A DNA stretch of 49,762 bases, taken from the NCBI GenBank assembly GCA_947303625.1, contig CAMYYV010000007.1, forward strand, positions 1 to 49,762, written 5' to 3'. This DNA is from an uncultured Bacteroidales bacterium (GTDB lineage Bacteria; Bacteroidota; Bacteroidia; Bacteroidales; F082). The position numbers were made by a program, and so were the translations under genes. How positions within the stretch are numbered: the first letter of the stretch is position 1; every line of letters starts with the position of its first letter. This document shows positions 8,877 through 16,829 of the stretch, piece by piece. The notes beneath the pieces are model-generated. The model was not told where the DNA came from and searched no databases. It worked only from the letters and a program-made list of their open reading frames with translations.

Positions 8877-9638
8877 ATGAAAATCGTCAGCTACAACGTG
8901 AACGGCATCCGCGCGGCCATCAACAAAGGCCTGCTGCAATGGATCAACGACTACCAACCCGATGTGCTCTGCTTCCAGGAGCTGAAGGCCACCCCCGACC
9001 AAATCCCCCTAATGGACTTCGAGATGATGGGCTACCACCACTATTGGTTCCCCGCCCAGAAGAAAGGCTACAGCGGCGTGGGCCTCATCACTAAGCAGGA
9101 GCCCGACAACGTGGTCTACGGCATGAACGAGCCCTTGTATGACAACGAGGGGCGCTTCCTCCGTGCCGACTTCGGCGACCTGTCGGTGGTGAGCGTCTAC
9201 CACCCCTCGGGCACCACGGGCGACGAGCGCCAGGCCTTCAAGATGGTGTGGCTCGACTTCTTCCGCAACTACGTCAACGCGTTGAGGAAAGAACGTCCTA
9301 ACCTCGTGCTTTCGGGCGACTACAACATCTGCCACGAGGACATCGACATCAACAACCCGCGCAAGCACGACACGGCCTCGGGCTTCTTGCCTGAGGAGCG
9401 CCAGTGGATGACCGACTTCCTCGGAGACGGCTACATCGACACCTTCCGTCATTTAGTGAAGGAGCCCAACCGCTACAGCTGGTGGAGCTTCCGCGCCGGG
9501 GCAAGACAAAAGAACCTCGGCTGGCGCATCGACTACCACATCGTGACCGACAATCTGAAAGACCGCATCGCCGCCGTCGACATCCTCCCCGACGTGATGC
9601 AGTCGGACCACTGCCCTATTGTTCTGGAATTGAAATAA
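8877..9638 (+). CDS. xth: Exodeoxyribonuclease III
   Basis: MKIVSYNVNGIRAAINKG, CFQELKA, SGDYNICHEDIDI, DYHIV, SDHCPI motifs. Confidence 0.94.
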   Translation: MKIVSYNVNGIRAAINKGLLQWINDYQPDVLCFQELKATPDQIPLMDFEMMGYHHYWFPAQKKGYSGVGLITKQEPDNVVYGMNEPLYDNEGRFLRADFGDLSVVSVYHPSGTTGDERQAFKMVWLDFFRNYVNALRKERPNLVLSGDYNICHEDIDINNPRKHDTASGFLPEERQWMTDFLGDGYIDTFRHLVKEPNRYSWWSFRAGARQKNLGWRIDYHIVTDNLKDRIAAVDILPDVMQSDHCPIVLELK

Positions 9639-9660
9639 AGACCACCCCTTACAGAACTCT

Positions 9661-9693
9661 AATAATGGATTTTTTTGTCCATTATTGAGTTTT
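9661..9693 (+). terminator. Rho-independent-like terminator after exoIII gene
   Basis: aataatgga-ttttttg-tccattatt hairpin followed by T-run. Confidence 0.7.
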
Positions 9694-9727
9694 TTTCGTC
9701 ATATGTCTTTCATATACAAAGTTTTTC

Positions 9728-9735
9728 TATTTTTG
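9728..9735 (+). promoter_or_regulatory. Bacteroidota-type -7 box TATTTTTG
   Basis: TAnnTTTG about 25 nt upstream of the ATG at 9762. Confidence 0.55.
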
Positions 9736-9761
9736 CATAGTTCCACTAAAACAACACCATT

Positions 9762-10127
9762 ATGAAAAAACTGAAATACATGTTTGTGGCGGCAATGGTA
9801 ATTGCCGCTATAGCTGCGACTATCTTCATCGGTTGCAAGAAAGAAAAAGACGAATCCCAGGCACAACTCGAAAATACTGAGACACAAGACCTACGAGCCC
9901 AAATCGAAGCATTCCAATCGTTGCGTGAATCTGTTCGCTCTGGCAATAAGGCGGATGGCGTTATGACTGTAGAAGAAATGCGGCACTACCTTGACATTAC
10001 CGTTAACTATGAACACAGCCAACACATGGTTACTTTGGTAGATACTAAATACGTTAAAGTTCATACAGCGCATGTCATATATTGTGATGTCCAATGGTAT
10101 AATATCCCCACTCCTCCTGTAGATTAA
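9762..10127 (+). CDS. Small hypothetical lipoprotein
   Basis: Lipoprotein signal ...AATIFIGCKKEKDE; 121 aa, probably cotranscribed with the next CDS. Confidence 0.65.
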   Translation: MKKLKYMFVAAMVIAAIAATIFIGCKKEKDESQAQLENTETQDLRAQIEAFQSLRESVRSGNKADGVMTVEEMRHYLDITVNYEHSQHMVTLVDTKYVKVHTAHVIYCDVQWYNIPTPPVD

Positions 10128-10139
10128 ATTTAAATTACA

Positions 10140-11834
10140 ATGAAAAAATGTGTAATCGTTTTGCTATTATTGGCATTATTCAGCAGTTCTCTTGCCAAAG
10201 CGCAACAATGGGAGTATGTGGTAGAGTTATCCGATAACAACAGCCCATATATTCGAGAAACGGTTTTGTTGGATAACGGAGATATTGCAGCACCATACGG
10301 GTTCATAAATCCAGATGCAAATCGCGAGTTTTGTTCTGGGCAACCGGGTCTCTTGTTGCTCTCGGCAGATGGAGAAGAACTGGAACGAAAAACCTACGTC
10401 AAGCCTGCATTTTGGGGTTATCCCCCTCGCTTGCTTTGGGACGAGGATGGGGAAATGTACATGATTTTGAATTACAGCCCCGACCACGATACCACGTCGG
10501 CCAATTATTTCCTGAATTTCGACAATCCGCCCGATTATTCCATCTTGGGCTTGTATAAACTGGACGATAACTTCGACATCGTTGAAAGCCATGAACACCA
10601 GATACCCATAGATACCTTTATGTGCCCAAGAGCCCCCGCTGGTTGGAATGCCTCTAACAGCATATATTGTGGCAGCATCTGTGTTTTTACGACCTTAGTC
10701 GATGAAAACACCATAGTGGGCGGTTACATGAAAAAACCCACAGCGGACTACTACAACCCCCGAGGCCACGACAGTGTTTTCTTCTTCAGGATGGGCTTTG
10801 ATGGCACGATGATCGACAGGAAAGGCTATGACATAGATTATGGGAATTACGGTTTTGGCGGCTTTATAGAATGGGGGTATGTATACATGGGCAGCACTCA
10901 TATCTTCAAGACAGATGATGGTTTTGCCTTCTTTACCGCTCTTTCTTATCCCATCGATTTTGGGGCTAAAGATAGGTATGGGACTCCTGGTTATGCCTAC
11001 TTCTTGGACAATGAGTTCAACCTGATTGAAACGAAACTGTTTAACCAGCGGCCGGGGCTTGAGGATCAAGGCTACCAATATCCCACGTTTGTAGCCAGTG
11101 ACCACAACTCCATATATCTTTCCACATGTTTCATGAAGAATGGAGGCTATGGACGTACAGGCTGTGCCTTGTATGAATACGACCTTGGCTCCGGCAAGAC
11201 GAGCGAACTTCCTATCTTGCGCTATATAGAGAGGGCAAGCAGTGGCAGATTTGACTTTACCGCTCTACTGCGAGGCGCCTGTATCGATGCCGACAACAAC
11301 ATATACTTCGCATATTGCTTGAGAAGCGGAGAGGGCGGAATGACCATAGAACATCTGCATCCTGATTTTGACACGATTGCGACCCTTCAATATGATTTGA
11401 GGCCGAACGGGCAGGTTTGCAGGCATACAATCTATTCTATCAATGTGGATAGAAACGGAGATGTGCTCTTGACATTCAATTCGATTAATGTTGGAATGAG
11501 CGGAAGGAAATGGTCCTCTGTAGTCAAATTTTCCGACAAAACCTTTGTTGGTGTTGGGGAAAAACAAGGGGATGGTACGAAAAATGTTATCGCCTATCCC
11601 AATCCCGGGGAGGACGTGCTTAACATCAGCACAGAATTGAAAGATGCCTATGTGGAGGTGTATGACGTGAACGGAAAATTGGTTCATAGCCAAACCATGA
11701 AAGAATCCGCCACATCCATCAGTGCCGAAAACTGGCCCGCTGGGACGTATCTTTGGAAAGTGTATGCCACCGCTTCGTCGTCTTCAGCCGGCTCTGGAAC
11801 TTTGGTCGAATGTGGAAAATGGGTTAAGGAATAG
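10140..11834 (+). CDS. Secreted protein with T9SS type A sorting domain
   Basis: Signal peptide; C-terminal IAYPNPGEDVLNIST...VEVYDVNGKLV...PAGTYLWKVY...GKWVKE. Confidence 0.85.
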   Translation: MKKCVIVLLLLALFSSSLAKAQQWEYVVELSDNNSPYIRETVLLDNGDIAAPYGFINPDANREFCSGQPGLLLLSADGEELERKTYVKPAFWGYPPRLLWDEDGEMYMILNYSPDHDTTSANYFLNFDNPPDYSILGLYKLDDNFDIVESHEHQIPIDTFMCPRAPAGWNASNSIYCGSICVFTTLVDENTIVGGYMKKPTADYYNPRGHDSVFFFRMGFDGTMIDRKGYDIDYGNYGFGGFIEWGYVYMGSTHIFKTDDGFAFFTALSYPIDFGAKDRYGTPGYAYFLDNEFNLIETKLFNQRPGLEDQGYQYPTFVASDHNSIYLSTCFMKNGGYGRTGCALYEYDLGSGKTSELPILRYIERASSGRFDFTALLRGACIDADNNIYFAYCLRSGEGGMTIEHLHPDFDTIATLQYDLRPNGQVCRHTIYSINVDRNGDVLLTFNSINVGMSGRKWSSVVKFSDKTFVGVGEKQGDGTKNVIAYPNPGEDVLNISTELKDAYVEVYDVNGKLVHSQTMKESATSISAENWPAGTYLWKVYATASSSSAGSGTLVECGKWVKE

Positions 11835-11946
11835 CAAGGTCAAAGTGCTTGTTTGAAAAAGCAATGCTTGCCGTTGCGGTTGATTTCATTATTGCACTTA
11901 TTGTACGAAACCAAAATATAGTTTTCTTCGGTTTCAAAAAAATATG

Positions 11947-11954
11947 TACCTTTG
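11947..11954 (+). promoter_or_regulatory. Bacteroidota-type -7 box TACCTTTG before tRNA-Arg
   Basis: TAnnTTTG 17 nt upstream of tRNA 5' end. Confidence 0.6.
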
Positions 11955-11971
11955 CAGCGGTTTTCACCGAT

Positions 11972-12043
11972 GGCCTAATAGTTCAAGGGATAGAACGGAA
12001 GTTTCCTAAACTTTAAATCTAGGTTCGAGTCCTAGTTGGGCTA
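11972..12043 (+). tRNA. tRNA-Arg (anticodon CCT)
   Basis: Cloverleaf folded by hand: acceptor ggcctaa/ttgggct, D stem gttc/gaac, anticodon stem gaagt/acttt with loop ttCCTaa, T stem ctagg/cctag with loop ttcgagt; CCA not encoded. Confidence 0.95.
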
Positions 12044-12053
12044 CAAAATCAAC

Positions 12054-12088
12054 AAGCAAACAATTGACAATCAGTTGTTTGCTTTTTT
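12054..12088 (+). terminator. Rho-independent terminator after tRNA-Arg
   Basis: agcaaacaattga-caa-tcagttgtttgct stem followed by TTTTT. Confidence 0.85.
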
Positions 12089-12175
12089 ATTGGCGAGAAC
12101 TAATAACACAATAATACCCAATTCTTTCCGTTATTATCCCATAAATTCGTATTTTTACCGCCCAAATATTGTATT

Positions 12176-14503
12176 ATGAAGTACTCGAAGTTCTTTACCC
12201 TCTTCATAGCCGTGTGGCTCGTCCCCATGTTTTCGTTTGCCCAAGACGGCGTCTCCATCGGCAACTGGCGCACCCACCTGCCCTACCAGAAGGTGATCGA
12301 CGTGGAACCTATAGGCAACAAGATCTACGCTGCCACACCCTTTGAGCTGTTTTACTACGACACCCAAGACAACTCCATCCATATCCTCAACAAAATCAAC
12401 GGGCTGTCCGACATCGGCATCAGCTGCATCGGCTACAACGAGAGCCAACGCAAACTGTTGGTGGCCTACACCAATGCCAACGTCGACCTCATCTGCAACG
12501 ACGGCAGCGTCCACAACATGAGCGACATCAAGGACAAGAACATCGTGGGCAGCAAAAACATCAACAATGTCTTCTTCAATGGCGACCTCGCCTATATCGC
12601 CTGCGGCTTCGGCATCGTCGTCTTCGACTTGAAGAAAGAGGAGGTGAAAGATACTTATTATATTGGCAACCAAGGCGATGCGGTGAACGTCACCGACGTG
12701 GCCATCTTTAACAACCGCCTCTATGCCTCCACCGACGACGGCCTGTATTATGCCGACGTCAACGCCACCAACCTGGCCAACTATGCCGCTTGGCATTTCG
12801 ACACCAGCCTCATCCATCCCCACCTCGCCTACAATGAGATGGAGGTCTTCGGCAACCAGCTCTTAGTCAACTACGACGGCGGTTTCAACGCCGATACGCT
12901 CTTCGTCTTCACCAACGGACATTGGGGCTATTTCGACAAGACCGACGTGACGCAAAAGATGGAACTCCGCGCCTACCCCAACCGCCTCATCACCACCAAT
13001 CGCTATGGTGTCAGGTTGTTTGACATGAACAACAGTCTCGTGCTCAACATTTACTCGCCAGGAGGCAATATCGAGCCTCTCTCGGCAGCCTCCGACAACA
13101 ATGGCCGCTATTGGATCGGCGACCTGCGCCGCGGCCTTGTGATGACCACCGACAGTTGGAACAACGAGGACATCAAACCCAACGGACCTGCCTCTCAGAA
13201 TGTGTTTGAGCTGCAAGCCTGCGGCGACCAGGTTTGGATTGCCACAGGAGGCCACGCCTCCAACTGGGGCAAACGCTACATGAAGGAGGGTGTCGCCCGC
13301 TTCGATGGCTCATGGACCATCCTCAACGCCAACACCCTGCACGACTTCAGCGGTTACTCCGACTTCGTATGCACCGCCACCGACCCCAAGGATCCATCTG
13401 TCACCTATGTGGGCACCTGGGGCAGCGGCATCCTGAAATTCAAGGGCAACGAACTGGTTGAGGTGTACAACGACAGCAACTCCACCCTACAGCCTTGGGT
13501 GCAAGATCCCAGTCTCATCAATGTCAGCGGCCTCGCCTTCGACAGCAAGGGCAACCTGTGGGTGGCCAACACCGGTGCCCCATCGCTCCTCTCGGTGATG
13601 GAACGCAACGGCACATGGCATACGTTCAGCCTGGGCGGCAGCTTAAGTGGCATCGACATCGGCACGCTGCTCATCGACGACAACGACTACAAGTGGATCA
13701 TCCGTCGCGGTGGCGAGCTCATCGTCTTCAACGACAACAAGACCTTCGACAATCCTAACGACGACCAGACCGTCACCCTCAACACCGCTACGGGCAGCGG
13801 CCATTTGGCGGGAGCCGTCAACTGCCTCGCCGTCGACAACGAAGGCGCCGTGTGGGCGGGCACCGACCTCGGCCCCTGCCTCTTTGACGACACCCGCGCC
13901 CTCTTCAATGGCTCGGGCAACTACGACGCCACACAAAAGAGAGTGCCACGTAACGACGGCACTGACCAATATGACTATCTGTTTGCCAACACCAACGTGC
14001 TCTCGATGGCCGCCGTCGAAGGCACCGACCAGATCTGGTTTGGCCTCGAGTCGGGTGTCTACCTCATGTCATTCGACGGCCGGCCCACCGAGATCCACAA
14101 CTTCACCGTCGATAACAGCCCATTGCTTGACAACGCTGTCACCACCATGGCCATCGACAAGAGCGGCGAGGTGTTCTTCGGCACCGCTAACGGCGTGATC
14201 TCCTATCGCGGCGAAGCCGCCTCCCCCGAGCCTTACGTCAGCGACGTGGTGGCCTACCCCAACCCCGTCAGGATGGGATTCAACGGCTTTGTAGGCATCA
14301 AGGGACTGGTGTCAAACTCGTTGGTGAGAATCACCACCGTCGACGGCGCCTTTGTCACCCAGCTGATCTCGGAAGGCGGACAGGCGGTCTGGGACCTCAC
14401 CAACATCAACGGCGAACGCGTCGAGCCAGGCGTCTATTTCATCTTTGTCAGCACCAAGCAAGGCACCGACAAATTCGCTACCAAGATCCTGATCATGAAC
14501 TGA
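12176..14503 (+). CDS. porZ: PorZ-like T9SS beta-propeller protein with C-terminal sorting domain
   Basis: GVSIGNWRTHLPYQKVIDV..., repeated two-component-propeller-like repeats, CTD AYPNPVR...PGVYFIFVSTKQGTDKFATKILI; next to recO. Confidence 0.85.
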   Translation: MKYSKFFTLFIAVWLVPMFSFAQDGVSIGNWRTHLPYQKVIDVEPIGNKIYAATPFELFYYDTQDNSIHILNKINGLSDIGISCIGYNESQRKLLVAYTNANVDLICNDGSVHNMSDIKDKNIVGSKNINNVFFNGDLAYIACGFGIVVFDLKKEEVKDTYYIGNQGDAVNVTDVAIFNNRLYASTDDGLYYADVNATNLANYAAWHFDTSLIHPHLAYNEMEVFGNQLLVNYDGGFNADTLFVFTNGHWGYFDKTDVTQKMELRAYPNRLITTNRYGVRLFDMNNSLVLNIYSPGGNIEPLSAASDNNGRYWIGDLRRGLVMTTDSWNNEDIKPNGPASQNVFELQACGDQVWIATGGHASNWGKRYMKEGVARFDGSWTILNANTLHDFSGYSDFVCTATDPKDPSVTYVGTWGSGILKFKGNELVEVYNDSNSTLQPWVQDPSLINVSGLAFDSKGNLWVANTGAPSLLSVMERNGTWHTFSLGGSLSGIDIGTLLIDDNDYKWIIRRGGELIVFNDNKTFDNPNDDQTVTLNTATGSGHLAGAVNCLAVDNEGAVWAGTDLGPCLFDDTRALFNGSGNYDATQKRVPRNDGTDQYDYLFANTNVLSMAAVEGTDQIWFGLESGVYLMSFDGRPTEIHNFTVDNSPLLDNAVTTMAIDKSGEVFFGTANGVISYRGEAASPEPYVSDVVAYPNPVRMGFNGFVGIKGLVSNSLVRITTVDGAFVTQLISEGGQAVWDLTNINGERVEPGVYFIFVSTKQGTDKFATKILIMN

Positions 14504-15228
14504 TGGACGACAAGATACAAGGCGTTGTCCTGCAATCCATCCGCTATGGCGACACCAGCCTGATCGTGAAGGTGTTTACCCGCCAACACGGTCTAAGATC
14601 GTATATGGTGAAAGGCGCCTATAACCGTGGCTCGGGCAACCGGGCCGCCTTGTTCCAAAACCTGCATTTCATCCAATATGTCGAGGCGGGCAAGCCCAAC
14701 AAAGGCAGCCTGCACTACATGAAAGACGTGCAGCTCTCGCTGGTCTACCAGAGCATCCCCTTGACAATGAACAAAAGCGCCATCCTGATGTATGTCAGCG
14801 AGTTGCTATCGAAGACCTTGACGGAAGAGGCGCCCAACACCGCTTTGTTCGACTTCATCCACCGTTCGATGCAGTGGCTTGACTTGGTCGAGGAAGGCTA
14901 TGCCAACTTCCCCTTGTTTTTCACCCTTGAGCTGACGCGCCAACTGGGTTTCTATCCCAAGGCCAACCATCAGCAGGGATGGTGTTTTGACATGATGGAA
15001 GGCCTGTTTGCGCACGACTATCCGCTGCATCCCTATTACCTTGATGCCACCGATGCTGCAAAGCTTGCTGCCTTGCTCGACTTAGGCATTGACGAGGCCT
15101 GCCACCTGCCCCTGACCAACCTCCAACGCCGTGCTATGCTCGACAGCTTGATCACCTTCATGCGCCTTCATGCTCCCGTGATGAACGACTTCCATTCGCA
15201 CGAAGTGCTACAAGCCGTGCTGCAATAA
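14503..15228 (+). CDS. recO: DNA repair protein RecO
   Basis: GVVLQSIRYGDTSLIVKVFTRQHGLRSYMVKGA; ATG overlaps porZ stop (tgATG). Confidence 0.93.
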   Translation: MDDKIQGVVLQSIRYGDTSLIVKVFTRQHGLRSYMVKGAYNRGSGNRAALFQNLHFIQYVEAGKPNKGSLHYMKDVQLSLVYQSIPLTMNKSAILMYVSELLSKTLTEEAPNTALFDFIHRSMQWLDLVEEGYANFPLFFTLELTRQLGFYPKANHQQGWCFDMMEGLFAHDYPLHPYYLDATDAAKLAALLDLGIDEACHLPLTNLQRRAMLDSLITFMRLHAPVMNDFHSHEVLQAVLQ

Positions 15229-15230
15229 AG

Positions 15231-15254
15231 AAAGCCAACCCGAAGGCTGGCTTT
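15231..15254. terminator. Hairpin between convergent genes, probable bidirectional terminator
   Basis: aaagccaacc-cgaa-ggctggcttt. Confidence 0.75.
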
Positions 15255-15299
15255 ACAAACAATCAAAATGAATGAAAAAACAATACTAATCTTTTCAGA

Positions 15300-16214
15300 C
15301 TATTTCAAGGTCACCGTGGTCTGACCCACCACCTTGCCGCCTTCTTCATAGACGTCGATGAAATAGGTGCCAGGACGCATTTCAAAGTTGGTGGGTTTGC
15401 TGTAATAGGCTCTCACTGCTGTCTCGGTGCCGTCGTAGTTGACACGCACCTTCTCGGTGAACTGCAGGGTCTCGCCATTGGCCTTGAATGAATACTCGTC
15501 ACCCGTGCCCTTACTGATGATGGCCTTGGTGGGGTCAGCAATACGCACGTAGAACAGTTTGGTACCCGGCTCCACGAGGTCGTTGGCTGCCACCGTGAAG
15601 TCGACACGGATGCGCTCGGCACGGTCGGCACGGTCGGTGGTGGTTTCTTTGCCTCCACCCTTGAAACGCACGGCGCTGGCACTATAGTTATAGAGCTTCA
15701 GTGTAGCCGCTTGGTTCACCTTGTTGGCCAGCTCTTCCTTCTGACGGGTGAGGCTGGTGTTCTGACGACGCTCGGCTTGGTACTCCTCGCGGATGCGCTC
15801 GTTCTCAGCCACCAGTTCGCGGTTAACGGTATAGAGCGAGTCCATCTGACGCACATAGCGTTGCGATATCTCTTGCAACTGTGTGACTTTCTTCTTCACG
15901 CGGTTATAGTCCCATTGCGAATCAAGGAGTTTCTTGATCTCAACGGCATCAGCTTGGATGATGCTATCTTTCTCGGCCAGCTCTAGGCTCAACTCACCAT
16001 AGCTGTCCTTTAACTCGTTGTGGACTCTCAGCAGACTGTCAACTTCGGCTTGGAAGTCAAGACGTTGCATCTCCTTCTCAGCTTCGAGTTCCTTCAAGTC
16101 GCTTTTCATATTGATGTTGCGCACGATGAAAAACACCAAGCCAATAACCAAGAGGCCAAGGATGGCATAGAGCCATATTGGCTGATTAGACTTTTTCTTG
16201 TTTTCTGAATCCAT
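15300..16214 (-). CDS. Membrane-anchored coiled-coil protein of unknown function
   Basis: MDSENKKKSNQPIWLYAILGLLVIGLVFFIV TM, long coiled coil, C-terminal beta domain; start taken as 16214. Confidence 0.75.
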   Translation of the reverse strand: MDSENKKKSNQPIWLYAILGLLVIGLVFFIVRNINMKSDLKELEAEKEMQRLDFQAEVDSLLRVHNELKDSYGELSLELAEKDSIIQADAVEIKKLLDSQWDYNRVKKKVTQLQEISQRYVRQMDSLYTVNRELVAENERIREEYQAERRQNTSLTRQKEELANKVNQAATLKLYNYSASAVRFKGGGKETTTDRADRAERIRVDFTVAANDLVEPGTKLFYVRIADPTKAIISKGTGDEYSFKANGETLQFTEKVRVNYDGTETAVRAYYSKPTNFEMRPGTYFIDVYEEGGKVVGQTTVTLK

Positions 16215-16287
16215 GACTTTTAGTTTTATAATTTTCTGCAAATATAGAAATATTCTTTTAATGGCCACTCTTTTTCATCCCACTTCT

Positions 16288-16821
16288 TCAAACCGGCTCT
16301 ACCTTGGCCCTTGGAATATGCACGGGGATGCATTGACCCACCACATCGATGTAGACAATGAGATGGCGCTTGTTGCGTATGGTGTCGAGCCGTCCCGTGA
16401 GACCCTTCATCGGCCCGTTGATAATCCTGACCTTCTGTCCCACCTTTAAGTCTTCATCGTTGTGCATTTTGTATTCTTCGCCGTTTTCGAATTCTCTGAC
16501 GAATTTCTTGATGGCAAGGATCTGGTTCTCTGGCACAACGACGGCTTCCTTCTCGAAACAAACGAACTTCACAACGCCATACACGTTGAGTATCGGGATG
16601 TATTGCTTGTCGTTGGAATAGACAAACACATACGACTTGAACAGTGGCTCTTCCACTTTCTTGCGGCGATCGCTCCACTGCCTGACCACTGTAATCATTG
16701 GGAGATAAGCTTGAACGCCCATATCCTCAAGTTGCGACAGCACTTTCTTCTCGGAGCGCGACCTGACGTAAAGGGCATGCCAATGTTTCTCGTTATGACT
16801 GTCCGTGTTATCAGAACCCAT
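16288..16821 (-). CDS. NusG-like/UpxY-family transcription antiterminator
   Basis: HWHALYVRSRSEKKVLSQLEDMGVQAYLPM, KVGQKVRIINGPMKGLTGRL KOW motif. Confidence 0.9.
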   Translation of the reverse strand: MGSDNTDSHNEKHWHALYVRSRSEKKVLSQLEDMGVQAYLPMITVVRQWSDRRKKVEEPLFKSYVFVYSNDKQYIPILNVYGVVKFVCFEKEAVVVPENQILAIKKFVREFENGEEYKMHNDEDLKVGQKVRIINGPMKGLTGRLDTIRNKRHLIVYIDVVGQCIPVHIPRAKVEPV

Positions 16822-16829
16822 GCTTAACT

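Noticed and set aside
12155-12823. 222-aa minus-strand ORF antisense to porZ
   Set aside because: Low-complexity Val/Asp-rich shadow translation.
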